Positions 35,095-42,918 of a DNA stretch of 48,678 bases are shown in pieces (position 1 is the stretch's first letter; every line of letters starts with the position of its first letter). Under the pieces are notes generated by a model, which worked only from the letters and a program-made list of their open reading frames with translations, searched no databases and was not told the origin of the DNA. The position numbers and the translations under genes are program-made. Source of the stretch: JACDHQ01 sp036401195 (GTDB taxonomy: Bacteria > Gemmatimonadota > Gemmatimonadetes > Gemmatimonadales > Gemmatimonadaceae); assembly GCA_036401195.1 (NCBI GenBank), contig DASWVQ010000042.1, forward strand, positions 1 through 48,678, written 5' to 3'.

Positions 35095-35865
35095 TCAGGC
35101 GCCCGGACTGACCGCCACCGGCTTGCCCCCCGTCTGCAGGAACTCGACGAAATCTTCAGGCAGGCTCGCCGCACGAACGCCCGCAATGGTCGCCGCGATG
35201 TCGTAGTCCACTCGGATGAACTCCACCGCCGCGTCGTCGTGGCCGAGGGTGAGCAGCACGTAGCCTGCGCGCCAGTCGCCGTCCTTGGGGCGCCCCACAC
35301 TGCCGGTGTTGATGAAGTGGATGCCGTCGACCACCCGATGCCACGGCTTGTGCGTGTGCCCGAACGCGATCACGTCGCCGGCCTTCAACGCCACGACGGC
35401 AGCCATCTTCCGGCAGAAGTCGTCATTGCGGTCCTCGGTCCAGTACACCGTGTTCAGCGTCGGCGTCCCGTGCACGATCACGAGTCGCGGACCGGCGAGA
35501 TGCCCGCCGAGCGGCCGCACGTCGAGCGAGAACGGCAGGCCGGCGAGGTACTGCTTCGTCTCCGCCGTCACTTGCTGCCGCGTATACTCGTAGCTGACGT
35601 GCGCCAGCTCCTCCTGCCGCGGGTTCTCCGACTTGCAGCCGCAGTGCTTGTAGTCGGTGGCGACCGTGGAGTCGTAGTTCCCGGCGATCCCGGCGATGTT
35701 GCGTTCGCGGAGACGGACGACGACCTCGTTCGATTTGCTGGAGTAGCCGACCAGGTCGCCGGCATGGTAGATGGCGTCCACGTTGGCCCGGCGGTCGATG
35801 TCGGCCAGCACCGCATCGAGCGCTTCGAGGTTGGCGTGGATGTCGGAGATCAGGGCAATGCGCAT
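35095..35865 (-). CDS. Metallophosphoesterase (YfcE/MJ0936-like)
   Basis: 256 aa from the ATG at 35865, with AGGTG eight bases upstream; a GTG at 35874 is an alternative. The calcineurin-like metal motifs are all visible: ALISDIHANLEAL (DxH), HAGDLVGYS (GD), GIAGNYDS (GN in place of GNHD), VIVHGTP and FGHTHKP (GHTH). It is 9 bp after arsC in the arsenic operon. A substrate cannot be named; phosphoesterases of this type recur in arsenic islands. Confidence 0.87.
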   Translation of the reverse strand: MRIALISDIHANLEALDAVLADIDRRANVDAIYHAGDLVGYSSKSNEVVVRLRERNIAGIAGNYDSTVATDYKHCGCKSENPRQEELAHVSYEYTRQQVTAETKQYLAGLPFSLDVRPLGGHLAGPRLVIVHGTPTLNTVYWTEDRNDDFCRKMAAVVALKAGDVIAFGHTHKPWHRVVDGIHFINTGSVGRPKDGDWRAGYVLLTLGHDDAAVEFIRVDYDIAATIAGVRAASLPEDFVEFLQTGGKPVAVSPGA

Positions 35866-35874
35866 GTCCGGCAC

Positions 35875-36399
35875 CTAGCTATGATTGGAGAGCTCGCCAG
35901 CGACGGCACTCGCCGCTCCCGGCGTAAGCGTCCCGATGTGACGGAGCCGCTGCTCGTCAATGAGAAGCGCGAGCGCGTCGGCACGCAGGGCGAGCATCAG
36001 GTCGAGCCGCCACGCGATCAGCGCCAGCGTTTCCTGGAAGGCCGCGCGGCGGCGCGAATCATCCTGTACCTCGGCGGGATCAGGCACGCCCCAATGAGCG
36101 AACACCGGCTTGCCGGGCAACGTCGGGCACGTCTCCTTCATGCGGTCGCACAGGGTGATCACCAGGTCCCACTCCACGTCGGTGACGGCATCGACAGCTT
36201 TCGGAGTTCGCCCGGACCAATCGATCCCGATCTCGCTCAGCGCCGCCACCGCCTCCGGGCGCACCGCGGCAGCAGGAGAGGACCCCGCGCTCGCGACCCG
36301 GAACAGCGTGCCCCCTTTCTTGCGCAGGAGCGCCTCGGCGATCTGGCTCCTCGCCGCGTTGGCCGTGCAGAGGAACAGCACCCGGATGGGGGGTTCCAT
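35875..36399 (-). CDS. arsC: Arsenate reductase, low-molecular-weight phosphatase type
   Basis: Reduces arsenate to arsenite for export. 174 aa. The phosphate-loop CTANAARSQIAEALLR (CX5R) lies at residues 11-18, followed by ASAGSSPAAAVRPEAV and the Cys-containing segment VITLCDRMKETCPTLPG. The latter supplies the resolving cysteines of the thioredoxin-coupled class. FAHWGVPDPA is typical of the family. The C-terminal extension of about 40 residues is somewhat long. It follows acr3 after 2 bp. Confidence 0.93.
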   Translation of the reverse strand: MEPPIRVLFLCTANAARSQIAEALLRKKGGTLFRVASAGSSPAAAVRPEAVAALSEIGIDWSGRTPKAVDAVTDVEWDLVITLCDRMKETCPTLPGKPVFAHWGVPDPAEVQDDSRRRAAFQETLALIAWRLDLMLALRADALALLIDEQRLRHIGTLTPGAASAVAGELSNHS

Positions 36400-36401
36400 G
36401 G

Positions 36402-37502
36402 CTACCTCGCCTGTTCGGCCGCTGGGGTGAACCCGAAGAACTTCCGCCCCGCCCAGAGCGAGACGTACACGAGCCCGACGAGCGCCGGCACCTCGATCAG
36501 CGGACCGACGACGGCGGCGAGCGCCTCGCCCGAGCCGATGCCGAAGGTCGCGACGGCGACCGCGATCGCCAGCTCGAAGTTGTTCCCCGCTGCCGTGAAC
36601 GAGAGCGACGCGGTCGCCTGGTAGCCGAAGCCGAGCTTCTTCGAGATCACGAACGCGAGCCCGAACATCACGAAGAAATAGACGAGCATCGGAATGGCGA
36701 TCCGGAGCACGTCCATCGGCAGCTCCACGATGCGGTCGCCCTGCATCGCGAACATGAGCACGATCGTGTACAGCAGGCCGATCAGCGCCGTCGGACCGAA
36801 CTTCGGCATGAAGGTGCCGTCGTACCACGCGAGGCCACGCTTCGCGACCAGGATCTTCCGCGTCAGGTAGCCGGCGAGCAGCGGGATGCCGAGGAAGATC
36901 AGCACGCTCTTCGCGATCTCCCACATCGAGATGTCCACCACCGCCGTCTCCGCACCGAACCATCCGGGCAGGACGGTGAGGAAGAGCCACCCGAGAAAGC
37001 TGTACGTGAGAATCTGGAAGACGGAGTTGAGTGCGACGAGCACCGCCGCCAGCTCGCCCGATCCACAGGCCAGCGAGTTCCAGATCAGCACCATCGCGAT
37101 GCAGCGCGCGAGTCCGATGAGGATGAGGCCGTTCCGATACTCAGGCATGTCGGGCAGGAACAGCCAGGCGAGCCCGAACATCACGAGCGGGCCCAGTATC
37201 CAGTTGAAGAAGAGCGAGGTGCCGAGGAGCTTCGTGTCGCGCGCGTGCGCGCCGACCGTCTCGTAGCGGACCTTCGCCAGCACCGGATACATCATCCACA
37301 GGAGCCCGATCGCGATCGGCACCGACACGCCCGCCACCTTGACCCGGTCGAGCGCCGCACCGAGGTCCGGGAAGACACGCCCGAGGACAATGCCGAGAGC
37401 CATGGCCGCGAAGATCCAGAGCGGCAGGAAGCGGTCGAGGGTCGAGAGCCGCCGCATCACCGACTCGGTGGCGGCCGGTGCGTGCATCGTGGAGGTGGCC
37501 AT
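36402..37502 (-). CDS. acr3: Arsenite efflux transporter, ACR3 family
   Basis: Inner-membrane arsenite carrier of 366 aa with ten predicted transmembrane helices. Family signatures are GLLWMMYPVLAKVRYE, LGPLVMFGLAWLFLPD, the conserved Cys in IGLARCIAMVLIWNSLA, and TAAGNNFELAIAVA with VGPLIEVPALVGLV at the end. Its ATG overlaps the arsR stop (ATGA). ArsA and ArsD are encoded divergently, so an ATP-driven Acr3-ArsA pump is possible. Confidence 0.95.
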   Translation of the reverse strand: MATSTMHAPAATESVMRRLSTLDRFLPLWIFAAMALGIVLGRVFPDLGAALDRVKVAGVSVPIAIGLLWMMYPVLAKVRYETVGAHARDTKLLGTSLFFNWILGPLVMFGLAWLFLPDMPEYRNGLILIGLARCIAMVLIWNSLACGSGELAAVLVALNSVFQILTYSFLGWLFLTVLPGWFGAETAVVDISMWEIAKSVLIFLGIPLLAGYLTRKILVAKRGLAWYDGTFMPKFGPTALIGLLYTIVLMFAMQGDRIVELPMDVLRIAIPMLVYFFVMFGLAFVISKKLGFGYQATASLSFTAAGNNFELAIAVAVATFGIGSGEALAAVVGPLIEVPALVGLVYVSLWAGRKFFGFTPAAEQAR

Positions 37503-37876
37503 CAGCAGGGTTCCATGGCGCGGGCCTTGACGCGTGCCTCGGCCTGACGGCGCTCCTTGTCGAGCGACGTGATGCCGCGGAAGCAGGTCCGCACGCAGTT
37601 GATCAGGTTCTGGTGGACCGCATTCTCCGGCTCCGCGAGGCGGTAGTGCGCGAACTTCGCTTCGCGGGTCACCTCGACGAGGTTCGACCGGCGCAGGTAG
37701 CCGAGGTGCCGGGAGACGGTCGGCTGCGGCAGGCGGAGGATGTCAACGAGGTCGCAGACACAGAGCTCGCCCGCCGCGAGGGCGCTCAGGATGCGGATGC
37801 GGGTAGGGTCGGCAAAGCCCTTGAAGACCGCGTCGAGGTCGGCGACGGTCGGTGGCTGCAGAGTTGTAGGAGTCAC
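37502..37876 (-). CDS. arsR: ArsR-family metalloregulator 2
   Basis: 124 aa from a GTG at 37876. FADPTRIRILSALAAGELCVCDLVDILRLPQPTVSRHL has the arsenite-binding CVC motif in front of the recognition helix. More cysteines lie in NCVRTCFRG and at the C-terminus (MEPC). It heads the operon arsR-acr3-arsC-phosphoesterase-DUF47 and is divergent from arsD-arsA. It differs clearly from the ArsR at 32770, so the island has two independent sensors. Confidence 0.92.
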   Translation of the reverse strand: MTPTTLQPPTVADLDAVFKGFADPTRIRILSALAAGELCVCDLVDILRLPQPTVSRHLGYLRRSNLVEVTREAKFAHYRLAEPENAVHQNLINCVRTCFRGITSLDKERRQAEARVKARAMEPC

Positions 37877-37927
37877 GGCGACTCGATGTCCTCGGTTTGC
37901 CCTCTGGTCATATTCGCGAACACGATT

Positions 37928-37956
37928 AGCATACGGCTATACGCATACGTCGTCAA
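37928..37956 (-). promoter_or_regulatory. Promoter of the arsR2-acr3 operon with probable ArsR site
   Basis: On the minus strand TTGACG (37951-37956) and TATGCT (37928-37933) are 17 bases apart. The spacer contains repeated CGTATGC/GTATAG/CGTATGC steps, an imperfect repeat suited to ArsR binding over the promoter. Confidence 0.6.
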
Positions 37957-37986
37957 GCCACCACCCGCACCCGATGAGGCCCGCGC

Positions 37987-38430
37987 ATGGCTCGCTCCCT
38001 TCCGCTCGGCAATCCAGCCGAGGCGATCCCCACCTCGGTTGACGCCGCCAGGCCCGCTGGCGCGCTCAACGGATCTGTCAGCATCTACGATCCGGCGATG
38101 TGCTGCCCGACCGGCGTCTGCGGGCCGGGGGTCGACCCTGCCCTTCTCGCCATCACGCGCGACGTCCGGTGGCTCGAGAAGCAGGGGGTGGCGGTCGAGC
38201 GCGTCGGCCTCGCGCAGGAGCCGGGTGCGTTCGTCGCGAACGCGCGAGTGTCTGGGCTCATGCAGGCGTTCGGGGACGGGGCGCTGCCCGCCGTGCTCGT
38301 GAACGGCGACGTGCTCTGCTACGGCCGCTACCCGTCGCGCGAAGAGATCGTCGCGGCGCTGGCCGCGAAGGCGGCGGAATCCGCGTCCACTTCATCTTCC
38401 TGCTGCACGCCGGGCTCCGGCTGCTGCTGA
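37987..38430 (+). CDS. arsD: Arsenical metallochaperone ArsD
   Basis: 147 aa. Delivers arsenite to the ArsA ATPase. After an N-terminal extension of about 30 residues the family core begins VSIYDPAMCCPTGVCGP with the essential Cys triplet. DVRWLEKQGVAVERVGLAQEP and LPAVLVNGDVLCYGRYPSREE follow, and the C-terminal vicinal pairs are in SSCCTPGSGCC. arsA starts 14 bp downstream. Confidence 0.93.
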   Translation: MARSLPLGNPAEAIPTSVDAARPAGALNGSVSIYDPAMCCPTGVCGPGVDPALLAITRDVRWLEKQGVAVERVGLAQEPGAFVANARVSGLMQAFGDGALPAVLVNGDVLCYGRYPSREEIVAALAAKAAESASTSSSCCTPGSGCC

Positions 38431-38444
38431 CCAGGGGAACTGCC

Positions 38445-40220
38445 ATGCGTACGATCGACGTCCGGACGCCCTTCCTCTTCTTCACCGGCAAGGGCGGCGT
38501 CGGCAAGACGACCGTGGCGAGCGCCACGGCCCTCGCGTTGGCCGACGAGAAGCGTCGCGTGCTCATCGTGAGCACCGACCCTGCCTCGAACCTGGATGAC
38601 GTGTTCGGGATCGAGGTCGGGACGTCGCCCACGGCGGTGCCAGGCGTCGCGACCCTGCGCGTGATGAACATCGATCCCGAGGCTGCCGCCGCGGCCTACC
38701 GCGAACGGATGGTGGCGCCGTATCGCGGCGTCCTGCCCGATGCGGCAGTCCGTAACATGGAGGAGCAGTTCTCCGGGGCGTGCACCGTGGAGATCGCGGC
38801 GTTCAACGAGTTCACGGGGCTGCTGTCCGATCCGGCGATCGTCTCGCAATACGATCACATCATCTTCGATACCGCGCCGACGGGTCATACGCTCCGGTTG
38901 CTCTCGCTTCCGACCGCGTGGACGGGATTCATCGAGACCAACACCACCGGGACGAGCTGCCTCGGCCCGCTCGCGGGTCTCGAGGCGCAGCGCGACCAGT
39001 ATGCCGCGACTGTCGATGCGCTCGCCGACGCTGCGCGTACCACGGTGGTGCTGGTGAGTCGCGCGGAAGGCAGCGCGCTGCGGGAGGCCGCCCGCGCAGG
39101 CGATGAGCTCGCGGGACTCGGCATCCGCAACCAGATGCTGGTGGTCAACGGCGTCCTCGAAGGCGAGGCGTTGACCGATCCGGTGGCGGAGGCGTATCTC
39201 GCACGCCAGCGCGCTGCGCTCGGGGCGATTCCCGCCGCCCTGCGCGAGCTTCCGCGCGTCACGATTCCGCTCGTCCCTCACGAGCTGACGGGTGTCGCGG
39301 CGCTTCGGGCCTTCGGGGACCCGGCCGCGGCGGATGGCGTGGAATCTGCCGGCCCGAGCGCTCCGGCGCCGACGGCACTCGCGCTGCCGGGCCTCGACGA
39401 CCTCCTCGAGCAGGTCGCCGCGGAGGGACACGGCGTGGTGATGACCATGGGCAAGGGCGGCGTCGGCAAGACGACGCTCGCCGCCGCCATCGCCCGCCGC
39501 CTCGCCGCCGACGGCCATCGCGTCCACCTGTCGACGACCGACCCGGCGGCGCACGTCGCCGACGCGGTCGGCAGCGACGTGCCGATGACGCTCAGCGTCA
39601 GCCGCATCGATCCGGCCGCGGAGACGGCGCGCTACACCTCCGAAGTCATCGCCGACGCCGGCGCGCTGGAGCCGGACGAGCTGGCGCTGCTCGAGGAGGA
39701 CCTCCGGTCCCCGTGCACCGAGGAGATTGCGGTGTTCCGCGCGTTCGCGCGCACCGTGGCCGAGGCGGCCGACGGGTTCGTGGTGCTCGACACGGCGCCG
39801 ACGGGACACACCCTTCTCCTGCTCGATGCGGCAGAGAGCTACCACCGGGAGGTCGCACGGACTGCTGGCGACCACATTCCGCAGGCGGTTCGCGAGCTGC
39901 TGCCTCGGCTGCGCGATCCCCGATTCACGAAGATGCTACTCGTCACGCTGCCGGAGGCGACGCCGGTGCATGAGGCCGGGCGCCTGCAGGCGGACCTGCG
40001 CCGCGCCGGGATCGAACCGTTCGGCTGGGTCGTGAACGCGAGTCTCGCCGCGAGCGGGACGGCGCACCCGGCCCTCGCGGCGCGAGCGCGACTGGAACTG
40101 CCGCACGTCGGGCGCGTCGTCATGGAACTCGCCACCCGCGCCTGGATCCTTCCGTGGTCCGCGACGGCGAATGGAACGACGCTCGCCGACAGCGACGTCG
40201 CGGTGGCCGCGAGCATGTGA
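38445..40220 (+). CDS. arsA: Arsenite-activated ATPase ArsA
   Basis: 591 aa with two homologous ATPase halves, as in the E. coli pump subunit. P-loops are FFTGKGGVGKTTVASAT (about residue 12) and MTMGKGGVGKTTLAAAI (about residue 335). Each half has the DTAPTGHT signal-transduction motif. The three metalloid-binding Cys positions are present in FSGACTVEI, TGTSCLGPL and LRSPCTEEI. AGGGGA precedes the ATG by seven bases. No ArsB is nearby, so the membrane partner is presumably Acr3. Confidence 0.95.
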   Translation: MRTIDVRTPFLFFTGKGGVGKTTVASATALALADEKRRVLIVSTDPASNLDDVFGIEVGTSPTAVPGVATLRVMNIDPEAAAAAYRERMVAPYRGVLPDAAVRNMEEQFSGACTVEIAAFNEFTGLLSDPAIVSQYDHIIFDTAPTGHTLRLLSLPTAWTGFIETNTTGTSCLGPLAGLEAQRDQYAATVDALADAARTTVVLVSRAEGSALREAARAGDELAGLGIRNQMLVVNGVLEGEALTDPVAEAYLARQRAALGAIPAALRELPRVTIPLVPHELTGVAALRAFGDPAAADGVESAGPSAPAPTALALPGLDDLLEQVAAEGHGVVMTMGKGGVGKTTLAAAIARRLAADGHRVHLSTTDPAAHVADAVGSDVPMTLSVSRIDPAAETARYTSEVIADAGALEPDELALLEEDLRSPCTEEIAVFRAFARTVAEAADGFVVLDTAPTGHTLLLLDAAESYHREVARTAGDHIPQAVRELLPRLRDPRFTKMLLVTLPEATPVHEAGRLQADLRRAGIEPFGWVVNASLAASGTAHPALAARARLELPHVGRVVMELATRAWILPWSATANGTTLADSDVAVAASM

Positions 40221-40264
40221 TCATGCCCGCGCGGCGCAACGCCGCTTTACCAGGAGAGAACGCG

Positions 40265-40738
40265 ATGCTCGAGTACACTGTGGAGGCGTATCGGAGCAGT
40301 CCACATACGGCGACGGCCCGATCCGGACGAGCCTCCGACGCCTCGGTTTCACTGGACATCGACCCGAGTGGGCGGCCGGACGCCTTCAACCCAGCGGAAC
40401 TGCTGCTCACGGCGCTCGCCGCCTGCCTGCTCAAAGGGATCGAACGGGTGACGCCGATGCTGACGTTCGAGCTCCGGAGCGCCGCCGTGCGCGTGCACGG
40501 GATCCGCCAGGACTCCCCGCCCCGCATGTTGAGTGTCGAGTACGAGCTGGCGGTGGACACGGACGAATCCGACTCCCGACTCGACCTGCTCCACCGCAAC
40601 CTGCAGAAGTACGGCACCGTGTTCAACACGCTGAGCCGCGCGCTGGACCTGACCGGAACGATCCATCGCGGCGAACTGACAGCCTTGCGACGTGCAGTCG
40701 ACGCGCCTCGAGGCACAGGCCCCAGTCAGGATCTTTGA
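40265..40738 (+). CDS. OsmC-family protein
   Basis: 157 aa from the ATG at 40265, with AGGAG eight bases upstream. FNPAELLLTALAACLLKGIERV is the OsmC core, with the catalytic-type Cys in the ALAACLL helix, and VEYELAVDTDESDSRLDLLHRNL follows. Family members reduce organic or lipid hydroperoxides with thiols. Here it would be the last gene of arsD-arsA-osmC and could counter oxidative stress. The peroxidase partner Cys is not obvious. Confidence 0.8.
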   Translation: MLEYTVEAYRSSPHTATARSGRASDASVSLDIDPSGRPDAFNPAELLLTALAACLLKGIERVTPMLTFELRSAAVRVHGIRQDSPPRMLSVEYELAVDTDESDSRLDLLHRNLQKYGTVFNTLSRALDLTGTIHRGELTALRRAVDAPRGTGPSQDL

Positions 40739-40747
40739 TAAGGTCCG

Positions 40748-41938
40748 TCAGCCGGTGTCTGCTGCCTCGCCACGGACGGCCGCGAGGACCGTAGCTCGCG
40801 GGGGCGTGGCGCGCCGGAAGCGGAGCGCACGACGCACCCGGTGAGACAGAACGCGCACGTCCTCGTTGAGGCGGTTCAGCTGCACGGCCGTCAGCTGCTC
40901 CACTTCGCGAGGCAGAACGAGCACGGCGTGGGTGTCGGCCACGTCGGCGAGATACCCGTTGCCATCCCGCGCACCCTCATCCACCAGTGCCAGCAAGGCC
41001 GGCGTGACTTCGACGTGCGCGATCCGCAGCGCCTCCTCCGGCTTCATCGCCCGCACCGGTCCGCGCAGCCGGATGTTGTAGCCGTCGCCGTGACGGGCCT
41101 GATGGAGGCGGTCGGAGAACGACACTTCAGGGGCCGCCGGCGTGGCCTCCACCCGGCCAGACTTGCGAGCGCCCCGAGCGCGGTCCGCCCGCTCCCGGAG
41201 GAGCGTCACTCGCTGCTCGGGCCCCGCGGCCTTCGCCACGTCGAGCAGCTCCTTCACGGTCAGCTTCGTCACGATGGCAGCATCGGCGCGCCCGGTTGCG
41301 TCGAGCACCCCGGCGTCGCGAAGAACGTCATCGGTGAGCGCTTCCCCGATCGTCAGGTAGTCGGAGACCATCGAGCGCTTGTGCCACCCGATGCCCGCGA
41401 CGCCACGCACGCTGAGGGGCCTGCCCTTCTCCTGCTCGAGGACTTCGCGCAGCCGGCGATAGCACAGCGCCATCTCGAGAGGCTTGTGGTCGTCCCGCTG
41501 ATCGTTGGCAGCTTGCCCGATCAACTGCGCGATCCGGTCACTCACCGCGAACATGCGGACCGGGACCAGGTAGTCGCCCCCTGGCTGCCCGTGCGCCACG
41601 ATCTTCGCCGCGCGCCAGCGTCGCTCGCCGTCGATCAGCTCGAAGCGGCCATCGGGCTTCGCACGGACCAGCAGCGGCTCGAGGATTCCGACACCTTCCG
41701 TCTGATCATCGCCGCTGATCGACTCTGCCAGCGCCTCGATGTCGTTGAAGATCAGGCGCGGCTGCCACGGCGCGGGGTCGATCTCCCACACGGAGACGAG
41801 CTGGTACTCCCGGCCCGCGTCCGCGTTCGGGCCGCGCTGTCCGCGCGTGGAGCTGTTCGCGACGGCGGGGTTGCCGTCCGCGATCGGGGCGTGCGCGCGG
41901 CGGGCCGCGGCATGGGCGTCGTATCGCTTCGTGCTCAT
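40748..41938 (-). CDS. parB: ParB-like partition protein
   Basis: 396 aa from the ATG at 41938, preceded by GGAG nine bases upstream and starting just after the parA stop. The ParB/Sulfiredoxin-like N-domain contains WEIDPAPWQPRLIFNDIEALAESI and LIDGERRWRAAKIV (the CTPase GERRxRA box). A helix-turn-helix region follows (MALCYRRLREVLEQEKG...SVRGVAGIGWHKRSMVSDYLTIGEAL). The C-terminal part is less conserved. With ParA it should segregate the excised circular form. Confidence 0.87.
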   Translation of the reverse strand: MSTKRYDAHAAARRAHAPIADGNPAVANSSTRGQRGPNADAGREYQLVSVWEIDPAPWQPRLIFNDIEALAESISGDDQTEGVGILEPLLVRAKPDGRFELIDGERRWRAAKIVAHGQPGGDYLVPVRMFAVSDRIAQLIGQAANDQRDDHKPLEMALCYRRLREVLEQEKGRPLSVRGVAGIGWHKRSMVSDYLTIGEALTDDVLRDAGVLDATGRADAAIVTKLTVKELLDVAKAAGPEQRVTLLRERADRARGARKSGRVEATPAAPEVSFSDRLHQARHGDGYNIRLRGPVRAMKPEEALRIAHVEVTPALLALVDEGARDGNGYLADVADTHAVLVLPREVEQLTAVQLNRLNEDVRVLSHRVRRALRFRRATPPRATVLAAVRGEAADTG

Positions 41939-41939
41939 C

Positions 41940-42665
41940 TCAGAGGGCTCCATGGGGGATGTGCAGTCCGGCAAGGGCTGCGATTTCGTAGGTGGCGGTG
42001 CGGTACGCCGCCGAAGCGGCACAACGGTGGGCGTACAGGGGCACGGGACACCCGGCAGCCATCGCCTCCGCCGCTCGCTGGTCGCGAGGGATGATGGATG
42101 ACACCGTGAGACCTGGGCTGGTCGTGACGAGTTGCTGGTGGACGTCCTGCGCGAGCCGGGTGCGAGCCTCCCAACGAGAGAGCAGCGCGCGAACGGGTGC
42201 GCTGGCGTTCAGTCGACCTGCTGTCGCGAGGAGGCGTTGCATGCCCGCGACGCTCTGGAACTCGGGAGTCACCGGCGCCACGATCACACGGGCGGCGCGT
42301 ACCGCTGCGATTACCGCGGCGCTCCGTCCGTCCGGCGGGGTGTCGACCACGACGACGTCCGCAGCCTGCGCAGCTCGAGCGATGTGGTGCCTGATGCTTC
42401 CCTCATCGGCTGCGCCGATCGGGTCGCCGCCGGCGAACACCAGGAGCTCGCCCCCGGCGAACGCGGGATGAGCGATGCGGTGGGGAGCGTCAGCCAATGG
42501 CGCGGCGCTCGCGTCCCGGGCGAGGCCCATGGTAGTCGCGAACGCCTCCGCGTCCAGGTCCACGAAGCTCACGCGAAATCGCTGAGCGAGGAGCGCCGCG
42601 ATCGCGAGCGCACCGGTCGATTTCGTGACGCCGCCCTTCTGGGATGCGATGGTGATGATGGTCAT
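41940..42665 (-). CDS. parA: ParA-like partition ATPase
   Basis: 241 aa. The deviant Walker A reads SQKGGVTKSTGALAIA (residues 8-17, KGGVTKS instead of the common KGGVGKT). The other motifs are VDLDAEAF and the Walker B region VVVVDTPPDGRS. No N-terminal helix-turn-helix is present, so autoregulation would be by ParB, as in short (type Ib-like) ParA proteins. It lies between the SF1 helicase and parB on the same strand. Confidence 0.9.
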   Translation of the reverse strand: MTIITIASQKGGVTKSTGALAIAALLAQRFRVSFVDLDAEAFATTMGLARDASAAPLADAPHRIAHPAFAGGELLVFAGGDPIGAADEGSIRHHIARAAQAADVVVVDTPPDGRSAAVIAAVRAARVIVAPVTPEFQSVAGMQRLLATAGRLNASAPVRALLSRWEARTRLAQDVHQQLVTTSPGLTVSSIIPRDQRAAEAMAAGCPVPLYAHRCAASAAYRTATYEIAALAGLHIPHGAL

Positions 42666-42810
42666 GGGAGGAGAGGAGGTGAGTGGAGAGGCAACCGCGA
42701 TCCATCGGCCTCGAGCACATCGTGGAGGACCTGTCAGGGCGCCCGGTAGTGGGCTTAGCGCCCGGTGCGTTCAGTGAGGCTGATCGGCCCTGCGGCGATC
42801 GACCCGGCCC

Positions 42811-42858
42811 GGTGTCCGGTCGCCGGACAGCCACCGGACACCGCCGGCCACCGGACAC
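42811..42858. repeat. GGTGTCCGGT repeats, candidate parS/operator
   Basis: GGTGTCCGGT (42811-42820), its exact complement ACCGGACACC (42833-42842) and a third copy ACCGGACAC (42850-42858), with another CCGGACA at 42823-42829. They occupy the 222-bp gap upstream of parA, where a centromere or operator is expected. Confidence 0.55.
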
Positions 42859-42882
42859 TTCGCGCCGGATAACAGCGGCGGC

Positions 42883-42918
42883 CCACCTTACCCGGCCAGC
42901 GGGGGCCGGACCAAACGA
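42883..42918 (-). promoter_or_regulatory. Promoter-like element, copy 3 (upstream of parA)
   Basis: Minus-strand CCGGGTAAGGTGG at 42883-42895 matches CCGGGTAGGGTGG of copies 1 and 2 at 12 of 13 positions. A TTT triplet sits at the same distance upstream. It overlaps the helicase 3' end and lies about 220 bp before the parA ATG. Confidence 0.4.
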
